64,000 bases of DNA from Bactericera cockerelli (lineage: Eukaryota; Arthropoda; Insecta; Hemiptera; Triozidae), in assembly GCA_024516035.1 (NCBI GenBank), contig CM044961.1, positions 8,236,873 to 8,300,872 on the forward strand, written 5' to 3'. A program made the position numbers and the translations under genes. Position 1 is the stretch's first letter. Each line of letters begins with the position of its first letter. The notes beneath the pieces are model-generated. The model made no database searches. It was not told where the DNA came from and saw only the letters and a program-made list of their open reading frames with translations. Positions 34,400-43,863 of this stretch are shown one piece after another.

Positions 34400-34575
34400 G
34401 CCTTTTTTATTTCGTAGCCACGAAACAGCAGCTACTGCAGACACGTGTGGTCTGTGTTTCTTAACCATCCCGCAGTATGCCTGATCTCTGATGGGCGAGA
34501 AGTGACACAATACTTCCCATTTAGGTGCTGGGTCAACACGAGCGCACCGGAAGGTATCCCTTACAAACAACTGTA
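34400..34575 (+). repeat. dispersed repeat Z
   Basis: ATTTCGTAGCCACGAAACAG, GCAGACACGTGTGGTCTGTG and CTGATGGGCGAGAAGTGACA match the copy at 28605. An inverted tRNA-like fragment (GCAAGCGAGTGCTTAACCAC) follows at 34610-34670. Confidence 0.65.
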
Positions 34576-35336
34576 ACCAAATTTAGGATACAATTTTTTA
34601 TTGACGCGGGGGATCTTACCTTCCACATGGCAAGCGAGTGCTTAACCACTGAGCTAATTGCGCGCTCTTTATGGGTTTATTTTAGATGTCTCATTTAAGG
34701 TTTCTGTCTTGTTAATATTGTAACGTTGTAGACAATCCAAGATTGTAACAAAAAAAAACACATATGAAATATTCATCTAAAAGTTGTACCTAACCTTATT
34801 TGTAACCCTTTTAATGGTTAAAACCATAATAAATTTTATTTCTCTCTCGTTTCTTCTTCGAATTCTATATCTTACTCCATTTCGTCATAAACTTTCTATC
34901 TAGTTTGTTGAGGTGATATTGAGTTTGTTCGTGACTTTTCCTTGAGATTATTTTCTTTCAATCATGACACCCAAACCTGGTGAAAGTTAGGAATGCAAAG
35001 TTTATTCTGTATTGTTTCAGATATTGGAAGTTTATACATTATAGCTTCCTCACCCAACGTATGAACCTGGCCATTCTGAGGGGGAATGCAGCCATCATTG
35101 CGGGCTCATTCCCTTTCACGAATTCTATGAATGATGTGTTTGTCCTATAGTTAATGTTAAAATAAAAAATATTTCTACACGTGGGCAATGTGGGCATATG
35201 AAAATATTATAGCTTCTTACTTGGAAAGCACTGCCGCAGACCTAGCTGATTGGAACTGATTGTGTAAAAACAAAGCATGAATCCTGTATTTTCAACCAAA
35301 TTTGCATGTTAACTGTCTTACTTAATGATTTTTCAG

Positions 35337-35483
35337 GCACGGTCTCTCTCTATCTATCTTTCACACTCACACACTCTCCTTTTCTCTCTCTCACACACAC
35401 TCTCCTTTTCTCTCTCACACACACACTCTCCTTTTCTCTCTCACACACACACACTAACTCATTCTCTCTCTTCTCTTCCCCAG
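35337..35483 (+). promoter_or_regulatory. upstream duplicate of the exon acceptor, with CT/CA-rich spacer
   Basis: TTTTTCAG|GCACGGTCTCT at 35329-35347 copies the true border TTCCCCAG|GCACAGTCTCT at 35476-35494. The 147 bp between them are exactly 49 codons, lack stops and continue in frame into the exon. They encode a low-complexity Ser/Leu/Thr/His run. Use of the upstream site would insert this inside TM2, which would probably destroy the receptor. Confidence 0.6.
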
Positions 35484-35683
35484 GCACAGTCTCTATGCCC
35501 TTCTACTGCGTGTATGTGCTGACGGGTTACTGGGACCTGGGTCCCCTCCTCTGCGACCTCTGGCTCTCAGTAGACTACACCGTCTGCCTCGTGTCCCAGT
35601 ACACTGTCCTCCTCATCACCATCGATCGGTTCTGTTCGGTAAAGATCGCCGCCAAGTATCGGAGCTGGCGAACCAAAGACAAG
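35484..35683 (+). CDS. mAChR-B: muscarinic acetylcholine receptor, exon for end of TM2, TM3 and second intracellular loop
   Basis: 200-bp exon, acceptor TTCCCCAG, donor AAG|GTAAAT, phase 1 in and phase 0 out. It encodes [13 protein letters not shown] (end of TM2), [13 protein letters not shown] with the conserved disulfide cysteine (C3.25), and TM3 [20 protein letters not shown]. The aspartate in SVDY is at position 3.32, the amine-binding residue of acetylcholine and other aminergic receptors. The E/DRY motif is DRF. The following [10 protein letters not shown] is the second intracellular loop. The [13 protein letters not shown] block is characteristic of the arthropod B-type group as I recall it; A-type and vertebrate receptors have LDYVASN here. 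Confidence 0.95.
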
Positions 35684-36143
35684 GTAAATCAAGGTGACAT
35701 CAAAATACATCTATTGCAATATGTAATTTTACTTAAAGACTTAAAACATAGAAGACTTAAAACATCTTAGAGACTTAAAACATAGAAGAGACGTTACCGA
35801 CATTATAGTGCTTCTAAAAATCATACAGGGTAAAAAAGATTGCTCTGAACTCCTCTCATTAGAATAGAATAATTTTTTTTTTAGAATAGAATAATTTTTT
35901 TTTATTGTAAATAAAGCCCGAGGGCATCTTACAAAGTCAATACTTAAAATTAATCTAATACTAAGGGAATAAAATAAAAGTAAATTACAATGTTATGACA
36001 TTGAAAATAAAGACCGTTGACTAAGCTTAAATCAAATAATACTATACATTGTCAAGAAACTAAACAAAAAAGTAGTAGGTAGGTAAATAAATAAGACACA
36101 TAACAATAAATAAAATAAAACCATACAATATAAATATTGTAGT

Positions 36144-38444
36144 CTAGCTTAGTTGGTCATTTAAAAATTCGTCAATCGAAAAATATGCCTTTTCTAATAA
36201 TAATTCTTTAACATGGCTTTTAAAAATTTGATATGGCATTTCTATTACATTAGCTGGTAATTTGTTAATGAATTTATAACAGTAAAAATTGGGACCATTT
36301 TGACTCTTAGTAAGTCTTACAAAGTCAGCTCTGAATTCATTCCGATGTCTAGTATCATGGGGATGGATTTGACTGTGTCTCACATAGTTAGAAATATTAC
36401 TTTTGGCATGTAACAAGCAGTTTATAATGTAAATACAAGGAAAGGTAAGAATACGTAAGGTTTTGAAAGCATCCTGGCAAGGAGCTCTATAGGGTAGTTT
36501 TCCAACTATTCTCACAGCTTTTCTTTGTAGCCTGAATGCACGTATTCTCTCTGCTGAGTGACCCCAAGCCAATAGGGAATAACTCAAATGTGATTCAACC
36601 AGACCAAAATATACGACTCTGAGAACCTCTTGAGAAACGCAGGAGGAGAGATTTCTCAGAAGGTAAATATTTTTACCAAGTTTTTTAGCAATGTGGTCCA
36701 TATGAGCCTCCCAGCATAAATTTGGCTGAAGTTGAGTACCTAATAATGTAACCGAGTCAGGATTTTCAAAACCTTCTGCATTTCTCAATGTAAATAATAC
36801 TTTCTCAGTTTTATTTTTATTGATGAACAGTCTGTTTGCTGAGAACCATTGTTCTACCTTACTCAACATATGAGATAGTAATAATTCACAATGCTCAAGG
36901 TCAGTAGTTGTTCTTGTAAATGTTGAGTCGTCAGCAAATAAAACAGTATCTTCCTCATTCATAAAATCAGGTATGTCATTTATGTAAATTAAAAACAGTA
37001 CAACTCCTAGAATCGACCCCTGCGGTACGCCAGAAGTTATGTCACTCATGTCTGACACATCCTGGCCAGGACAAGACTCGATCCTAAAAAGACTATTGTC
37101 AGATGGATCCTGATTTGAAAGGGAGATTAACTCGTTATTTTTATTTGACTTAAATAACCTTACACACTGTTTACGACCAGTTAAATAAGATTTGATAAAT
37201 TGCAGACTTGTAGAATCAAAATGATATTTACCTAGTTTTTGAATCATAATGTCATGGCATACGGTATCAAAAGCCTTGCTTACGTCACAAAAAAGTGTAC
37301 AAGCAAACTTTTTTTCTTCATATGCTTTCAAAATTGTGTCAACTAATTTTAAAACCGCATCAGAAGTAGACCTTTTTTCGCGAAAGCCAAATTGAAATTT
37401 CGAAAAAAGATGATTTTTGATAAAATAATCGGTGATCTGAAACTTTACTATCTTTTCAAATATCTTTGAAAAAATTGGAAGAACAGATATTGGTCTATAG
37501 TTCTCAATGAGCTTGGCATTACCTTTTTTGGGAAGTGGTGTAACAGCTGCAATTTTCAAACAATCAGGGAAAACTCCCTCTCTTAATGAATAATTGATCA
37601 GTTTTGTCAAAGGTGTTAAAATGAGAAACTTAATTAACAGCAAAATTTCTAAATCAAGACCATAGATATCTTTGGCTTTGGATTTATTTATTAAACCTAG
37701 ATGTTTCAGCACGTAAGCACATGAAACCTCTTGAAAACTAAACTGGACACTAGAGCTCAAATTAGTCTGAACCAAGTCAGCAGGTCTAATATCAACCAAG
37801 GGAGTTTTTTCCCTTATCTCGCTTACGGCTTTTAGAAATTGCTCATTGTACTGAGCTGCGCTAAAATTATTAGGACAGACATTTTGCTTCTTCTTTTTAG
37901 TTCCTGCAATCTCCCACATTGCTTTGGACTTACTAGGATTTGATAGAATTTTAGCATCATTTGCATGTGTTCTTGCCATATCAATTTCATTTTTGTACAT
38001 TTTTCTAAAATTATTTTTGTAAGTCAAAATTTCAGGAATTGGGTCTTGTTTACAAATAGCATAAAGATCTTTCAGTTCAGACCGCATTTGTTCAAGTTTT
38101 GGTGACCACCATTTTGTACCTTCTGTTACATATTTTTTTACACGCTTTTCTTTAAAAGGAAAAGAGATTCGGAACAGATTGTAAATAATGTCATGAAATC
38201 GTTGGAATTTGTTATTTATGTCTGTATTTTCTAAATCAATAAAACTGAAGTCTGAAGATTGAACAGACTCATAAAAACGACGCTTTCCTTGTTCAGTAAT
38301 AGGTCGATACCTGATGATTTCAGTTTCTTTAGTAAAATCCCAGATGTTCATGTTCAAAATTTGGGCTCGGTGGTCTGATAGATTAAAATCATGTACATAA
38401 GTCATACAATCAAAGTCATGTGTGTTGATAAAGATATTGTCCAA
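36144..38444 (-). pseudogene. LINE reverse transcriptase (second part of ORF2)
   Basis: The open frame of about 766 codons carries a non-LTR reverse transcriptase. Visible motifs are NYRPISVLPIFSKIFEK, FQFGFREKRSTSDAV, CDVSKAFDTV (first catalytic Asp), TSGVPQGSILG and VLFADDSTF (catalytic FADD box), followed by the thumb and a C-terminal region with WGHSAERIRAFRLQRKAVR. The frame also begins with the end of the endonuclease domain (NLSDHR motif). It is separated from the upstream endonuclease frame by one extra base, so the copy cannot make intact ORF2 protein. The family belongs to the Jockey/CR1 side of the LINEs by the RT motifs. Confidence 0.9.
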
Positions 38445-38448
38445 ACAG

Positions 38449-39096
38449 TTATTTCCCCGTGTAGGTACCTACTTTAACTTGTGGTAAAAATCCATAGGAT
38501 GCAAATAAGTCACATAAAACTTGTTTCTGACTATTGTTTGTATGAAAGTGTACATTGAAGTCTCCACAAATAATAACTCTCTGCCTTTTAAATATCTTTG
38601 ACAGTAATACTTCAAAAACATCAATAAGATCAGGAAAAGCTGCATTAGGTGACCTGTAAATTGTAATAATAATTAGATCTAATATTTCAATATGTACACT
38701 AGAGATCTCACAAACAAGCTCCACAGACAGTTTGTTTACATCATCAAGTGGTGTTGACACAAACTTCCTGTGAACAAGTACCATGGATCCACCTCTAGGT
38801 ACGATAGGTCTGGCGTAGTAAGAACCAACCTGATAATCATCTAGTAACAGAGCCTCTATTTCAGGACCCAATAAAAAGTGCTCTGTCAGACAAATAAAAT
38901 CAAATTGAAATTCAGAGTTTCTTGTAGTGCTTTTGGTTAAAGCCTGCAATTCGGACACTTTCGATCTAAGTGATTGAATATTAAGGTGCATTAATTTTAC
39001 AAGGGTTGTTTGATCACTTAGACTTAAATTTAAATTTTCCTTGTCTAGAATAATAGTTTCATTCTGACCACTACTGACCAGTGTAATCCGGTGCAC
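38449..39096 (-). pseudogene. LINE AP endonuclease (first part of ORF2)
   Basis: The frame encodes MHLNIQSLRSKVSEL, FDFICLTEHFL (catalytic Glu), IITIYRSPNAAF and RVIICGDFNVHF. It stops after TYTGK because of one extra A in a GGGAAAT context; in the shifted frame it would continue into NNCLDNIF and then SDHR. It is therefore a single-base frameshift in the middle of the endonuclease. A likely true start is the internal methionine of MHLNIQ; the first codon of the open stretch is GTG. Confidence 0.85.
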
Positions 39097-39422
39097 TTAG
39101 AATACTATCAAGCCGATTATTTACAACTTGGTAGGGGCAAGGTTCACCGTTGTCTGATTGTTGCTGTGGAGCACAAATATCTACATGCGTTAACAAGGTA
39201 AAATAATAAAAACCTTCTTCAAGGATAGTGTCATCAAAATCTAAAATGCGTTGCTCGATATCTACTTGACGATAGATACTAGCATTTGTGTCAGTGACCT
39301 TTTCGGTGTTAAAATGCTGCGGATGGGAATCCACATTAATTAACTGAGAATCACTTGCCTGTTCGGCCAGCACGTCAGCTAATAGATTCCTACCCTTCTT
39401 ATGAGCAGTAGTCGTCAAGTGA

Positions 39423-39857
39423 CTAGAAAAAACGGGGAGAGTTCATTGCTCCATCACCACCATGATGGAAAGAACGGTTAGTAAACATACGGCTGCGACC
39501 ATATGTTCCAGGAGCACCCACATGAGCACAAGAGCAGGTATGTTGACCACCATAGCGGCGCGGCTCAACCATACCGCTCATGTACCGGCGTGGAGGCTCA
39601 CTGGTTTGACGAAGGCGTTCATGGTAGTAATTATTAGCAATGTTTCTCCTCTGATGGTAATGTACTCCATTACTATTCCTAATATGCCGAGGTAGACGAG
39701 ACAATCCATAATTATTACTTGATCTACGAGTCAGAAGCAGATGTACACAAAATACTGACATTTTTGCATTAGATACATATAAAACTAATATTGGTAACAA
39801 CAATCCTATCAACAGAATGAAAAATCTTGCAAACGTAATCAGTAATCCACCTAACAA
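39423..39857 (-). CDS. unrecognised basic ORF in the 5' part of the LINE
   Basis: The 144-codon frame has a strongly hydrophobic start (LLITFARFFILLIGLLLPIL) followed by an arginine-, histidine- and tyrosine-rich tail with QHTCSCAHVG. I do not recognise it. It lies where ORF1 of the LINE is expected but has neither a zinc-knuckle array nor an RRM that I can see. It may be a decayed ORF1 or simply an open stretch. A second short frame (39071-39418) separates it from the endonuclease. Confidence 0.35.
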   Translation of the reverse strand: MLGGLLITFARFFILLIGLLLPILVLYVSNAKMSVFCVHLLLTRRSSNNYGLSRLPRHIRNSNGVHYHQRRNIANNYYHERLRQTSEPPRRYMSGMVEPRRYGGQHTCSCAHVGAPGTYGRSRMFTNRSFHHGGDGAMNSPRFF

Positions 39858-40297
39858 TTTTGACCTATTTGCTGATTCTGTTGATGGGATGAAGTTGAGA
39901 CTAAAATAACTTTGTTCGTTGCACCATGGGAGAGACTCGGCTTAGGTCTTAGACTTTAATATTATTCCATAAGTTTTGACATTTTCTGGACAATGAAAGT
40001 CCACTATCCTTTAAATGTAATTTAATCTTAGCCTTAATTTTATTTTTATTTTTGTTAGGGACACTGTTTAAATAGGTAAACCCCGTAAATTAGATAAATA
40101 AATAAATGTAATGATGGCCTTTGCAGATCATTCAAGGTTGTTCTTCAAGGTTATTTCAAGGTCAACTTTAACATTTTAAATGGATCAACCTAGTGCGCTT
40201 AAAATGAGACACCCTGTAGGTGTCTACGTCTACAGGCCTATAAAATTTCATTCACAGGAAATTGTGTGTATCCCTTCACATACGATGGCAAGTTATG

Positions 40298-40385
40298 TTC
40301 CGGAATGGCATGGATGTAAAGGTTTAAAGTGCCCTGAAGTAATGCAAAAGTGGTTCCGGTCCGGGGCACACTTACCTCAGCAACA
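40298..40385 (+). repeat. left copy of a direct repeat flanking an exon
   Basis: GGAATGGCATGGATGTAAAG, GTGCCCTGAAGTAATGC and GGGGCACACTTACCT are repeated in the same order and strand at 40691-40760. The two copies flank the exon at 40429-40576. Confidence 0.8.
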
Positions 40386-40428
40386 AAAAAGTTATGTTCC
40401 ATGTTGATTCTCTTTCATGTCCCCACAG

Positions 40429-40576
40429 GTGATGTGGATGGTGGGGATCACCTGGCTGATTCCAATGCTACTCTTCTTCATCAGCATATTCGGGTGGGAA
40501 CATTTCATCGGGTTCCGAGACCTTCTGCCAGGGGAATGTGCCGTGCAGTTTCTCAAGGATCCAGTGTTCAATACAG
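40429..40576 (+). CDS. mAChR-B: muscarinic acetylcholine receptor, exon for TM4 and second extracellular loop
   Basis: 148-bp exon, acceptor CCCCACAG, donor ACAG|GTAAAT, phase 0 in and phase 1 out. It encodes TM4 ([20 protein letters not shown]) with the conserved tryptophan W4.50, followed by extracellular loop 2 with [20 protein letters not shown]. The cysteine in GECAV is the expected partner of C3.25. Vertebrate muscarinic receptors have GQCYIQF at the same place, so loop 2 is well aligned. A tRNA-derived SINE begins 11-12 bp after the donor, and an array of donor copies follows. Confidence 0.93.
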
Positions 40577-40587
40577 GTAAATTGCAA

Positions 40588-40672
40588 GGAGCCTCCGTGG
40601 CTCAGTGGTTAAGAGCATTGGTTACTGACCCAGAGGTTGCGGGTTCGAATCCCGGCCGGAGCGGAAATTTCT
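40588..40672 (+). mobile_element. tRNA-derived SINE next to a splice donor
   Basis: GCCTCCGTGGCTCAGTGGTT and GGGTTCGAATCCCGGCCGG form the head of a SINE that begins 11-12 bp past the donor at 40577. The acceptor-like ends are CCTCCG and CGGAG. The anticodon arm is not convincing, so it is not called a tRNA gene. Confidence 0.7.
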
Positions 40673-40690
40673 GACCGAAATTTTCCGTTT

Positions 40691-40760
40691 CTGGAATGGC
40701 ATGGATGTAAAGGTAAGTGCCCTAAAGTAATGCGAAAGCGGTTCCGGGGCACACTTACCT
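40691..40760 (+). repeat. right copy of the direct repeat flanking an exon
   Basis: It matches 40298-40385 (GGAATGGCATGGATGTAAAG, GTAATGCGAAAGCGGTTCCG, GGGGCACACTTACCT) with a few small differences, and is followed by a T-run and an A-run. Confidence 0.8.
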
Positions 40761-40780
40761 TTTTTTTTTAAAAAAAAAAA

Positions 40781-41120
40781 AGTGTTCAATACCGGTAAAT
40801 TGCAAGGATCCAGTGTTCAATACAGGTAAATTGCGAAGATCCAGTGTTCAATACAGGTAAATTGCAAGAGTCCAGTGTTCAATACAGGTAAATTGCGAGG
40901 ATCCAGTGTTCAATACAGGTAAATTGCAAGGATCCAGTGTTCAATACAGGTAAATTGCAAGAGTCCAGTGTTCAATACAGGTAAATTGCGAGGATCCAGT
41001 GTTCAATACAGGTAAATTGCAAGGATCCAGTGTTCAATACAGGTGAATTGCAAGGATCCAGTGTTCAATACAGGTAAATTGCAAGGATCCAGTGTTCAAT
41101 ACAGGTAAATTGCAGGGATC
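40781..41120 (+). repeat. 31-bp tandem array derived from the exon end and splice donor
   Basis: Eleven copies start at 40782 with an exact 31-bp step (last at 41092). The unit is GATCCAGTGTTCAATACAG|GTAAATTGCAA. It is nearly identical to the true exon end at 40557-40588, including the 3' exon bases and the donor. Ten of the eleven keep GTAAAT; one has GTGAAT. Read-through from the true exon stops at about 40674, before the array. Confidence 0.95.
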
Positions 41121-41406
41121 TAGTGGTTTTCAAGGGCTTTGAAGTTGTTCTGTTGGTTTTCAAGGGCAACATCTTGACTAAACCCCTAAAAGTTTTTGTA
41201 CGCCTGGGACTAAGGAAAATCAGTATACTCGTAGTTTTATTGTTGCAAGATAAACAGATTATTGTATTTTTTATAGTGACATATAAGTATAAAAGTAAAT
41301 TTGGCGAACGTGACATACACTTTTTTTCTATGAAAGGAGAATTTTACTCTTTTCTGTGATAAATTTTTAAATCTGTATTTTCGATTTACTGACCATAACT
41401 GAGCTA

Positions 41407-41755
41407 TAGAATAGAATAGAATAGAATAGAACATTTTCTTGTATTTAAATTATAAATTTGTATACAAGGGGTTGGCTTGCTAAATATAAATGTAAGTTAC
41501 ATAATGCAATAAAAAGTATGAATATCCATTTAAGTAAAAATAAATTTATCCTGAAAATTAGGCATTAGAAAAAAATAAAATGAAATATGTAAATAATTTA
41601 TCCTGAAAATACGACAGTAGAAAATCAAATAAAATATTTATCCTAAATATTAGACGTTAGAAAAAACCAAATAAACTTCTTATCCTGCATATTAGACATT
41701 AGAAAAAAAAACCAAATAAAATATTTATACTGAAAATTAGACACTAGAAAAAAAA
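41407..41755 (-). mobile_element. 5'-truncated LINE fragment with 15-bp target duplication
   Basis: It is flanked by identical 15-bp copies of ACCATAACTGAGCTA (41392-41406 and 41756-41770). On the - strand it ends in (TTCTA)n next to the left duplication. The truncated part holds about five diverged copies of a 43-58 bp unit containing TTTATCCTGAAAATTAG. The insertion is 22 bp from the acceptor of the next exon. Confidence 0.85.
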
Positions 41756-41792
41756 ACCATAACTGAGCTAAGTTACATCTCTCTGCCCCCAG

Positions 41793-42080
41793 CTCTTATC
41801 ATCGGCTACTACTGGACCACACTCATCGTCCTCTTCATCCTCTACGGAGGCATCTACAAGGTGGCGTACGACATGCAGAAGAAGTCAGAGGCCAAGCAGC
41901 GCAAGATGCAATCCATGGTGGCCCTCTCGGCCGGGGCTATGAGTGGCATCTCGGGCCGGGCGGCCGGAATAGGCATTGCAAAGGCACCCACGACGCCCCT
42001 CTCTGAAAAACCCGCGGCACCACTTCTGTCGCCCGCCGTGGGCGATTCATCTTCCAGCCAGAAGACTCCTTCCAATAAAG
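41793..42080 (+). CDS. mAChR-B: muscarinic acetylcholine receptor, exon for TM5 and start of the third intracellular loop
   Basis: 288-bp exon, acceptor CTGCCCCCAG, donor AAAG|GTAAGT, phase 1 in and out. It encodes TM5 ([20 protein letters not shown]) followed by [20 protein letters not shown], the membrane-proximal, basic start of loop 3 that contacts G proteins in this family. Vertebrate receptors have a similar LYWRIY stretch. The remainder ([20 protein letters not shown] and a Pro/Ser-rich tail) is low complexity and presumably disordered. An LINE fragment ends 22 bp before the acceptor. Confidence 0.93.
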
Positions 42081-42346
42081 GTAAGTGAATTGACGGTTAC
42101 TAGTTTTTAATGACAGTCTGTTTTGGTTCGATATGACCTTAGCAGATAAAAAAGATGTTCAATAAGATATCAAATGCGGCGCTAGAACATAGAAGCAAAA
42201 TCTGGCAGATCATTCAGTTTCATTGGATAACTATACATAGAATATTTACATGTTTTGTTATAAAACGAAATTATCTGTTCATTCTGTTCATTTTTTAAAA
42301 TCAAATCAGAATTTTTGTTCCTTTTTCTGTCCAATTTATTTCTTAG

Positions 42347-43863
42347 GATTGAGTAACGACACAGCGACAACCCTTACCAACTCAGACCGGAAAGACAAAC
42401 TAGTGGAGGTGGAGAAAGAGAGATCCAGTAGTCCGGCCTTTGAATCAGACGAGGACAGTGTTGCCACCAATAACAATGCGGTCAACTGGCAGACGCGGAA
42501 AAAGTCCATCGTAGGTATGGCCGTGCAAAGTGTCCTCTCGGGAAACCTACGGCCAATCACAAACGGCGCGCTTCCTATGAAACTCTCCCCTGACGGCATT
42601 CTCAATCCTCTGATCGAGAACATCATCAACAAAGACAAATCACAGTTACCTCAAATCCCTGAGCAAAGTCTTCTCGATTCTGCCAATCCGAATTTAGCTA
42701 ACGCAGAAAATATTGTTCCAGAAATTGCGCATGTAGGTGAGAAGAGAACAATAGAATGGGAGGACTTGCACCGCAGCAAGACACCCGATGGTGGGTCCAG
42801 TAAGACATTGACACCTATCCAGAGCAAAAAGTCTGAATCAGAAAGTGGCAAACATTCAGACTCAGACACTAAAGCTGATCGCATACAATCGGATCCTCCA
42901 AGTACAATATCGGACAACTCAAGTATCCCCAACAGCATACAGTCCACCTCCATTATTCCTCCTCCGACGGACTTCAGGACAAGTCCTGCATCTAGCTCTC
43001 CCTCCAACAGTCTGACCAGCATCAAGCGGCCGAAGAGTTTGGTTCTTTCCACTCATCACACGTTTGATGTTGTGAAAGGCATTGACACACAGGATTTGAA
43101 ATACATGGACGAAAGCTCCGTGATCCTAGCATCCCCCACCTGTGAGAGTCCTCCATCCTCCATGACCTTTCCGGTGTCCGTCAGCGTGCCCAACTCTCCC
43201 GTGCATGTGGCGACAAGCACAACTTCTCTCTTGCAGACTGCACTGATCCGCTCAGCAGTGCAACAAGTTGCCACCAAATCCGTAGGCACCAGTATCACGA
43301 AAATGGACACAGAAGTGAGCGTCGACATAGAAGACCAGAAACCGATCACGACCATTGTGGAGAACCCTCTCGCTGAGTCTTCGAACACCATCGTCGCCAC
43401 CCCCGTCAGTGCATGTACTTCCATCACGCTGGCCCCCATCACAAGTGACCCTGATACACTGGACGCGAAGGACCGCATCAAGTGCCTGGAGAAGAAGGAC
43501 TCAGGGTCATCCCGTCGCGGGGACTTCGTGAAAAGCATAGGGAAGAAGTTGAAAGCCGTCAACAGGAAGAAGAAGCACTTGAACCGCCAGAAGTCAAAGT
43601 CTGAGAATCGGGCGCGGAAGGCTTTCCGCACGATCTCGTTCATCCTCGGGGCGTTCGTCGCTTGCTGGACGCCCTACCACGTGCTGGCTCTGGTGGAGGG
43701 GTTCTGCAAGAGTCCTCCCTGCACCAACGAGCACCTCTACCTGTTCTCCTACTTCCTCTGCTACGCTAACAGTCCGGTCAATCCCTTCTGCTACGCGCTG
43801 GCCAACCATCAGTTCAAGAAGACGCTGTCCAGACTTCTCAAGGGAGACTTCCACATGACGTAA
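42347..43863 (+). CDS. mAChR-B: muscarinic acetylcholine receptor, terminal exon: long third loop, TM6, TM7 and C-terminus
   Basis: 1,517-bp last exon, acceptor TTTCTTAG, phase 1 in, ending in TAA at 43861-43863. About 410 residues are a Ser/Thr/Pro-rich third intracellular loop, unusually long like other invertebrate muscarinic receptors. It ends in a basic stretch ([20 protein letters not shown]). TM6 is [20 protein letters not shown] and keeps W6.48 and P6.50, but has histidine where classical muscarinic receptors have asparagine (WTPYN). TM7 is [20 protein letters not shown] with the NPxxY motif. The short tail is [15 protein letters not shown]. Protein from the confirmed exons totals about 828 residues. 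The histidine supports B-type assignment; a BLAST comparison would settle it. Long antisense frames here are shadows. Confidence 0.95.

Larger units (their letters stand above)
35862..39900 (-). mobile_element. Jockey/CR1-like LINE, nearly full length, broken
   Basis: It is inserted antisense in the receptor intron. In element order: a basic ORF (39857-39423), a short overlapping ORF (39418-39071), an endonuclease frame (39096-38449), a reverse-transcriptase frame (38444-36144), a 3' UTR and a tail at about 35862-35905. The tail is made of two copies of an AAAAAAAAATTATTCTATTC-like unit. I could not locate the exact 5' end or target duplication. Confidence 0.85.

Noticed and set aside
42651..43643. 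Antisense frames of 133 and 195 codons
   Set aside because: They are shadows of the receptor's long terminal exon.
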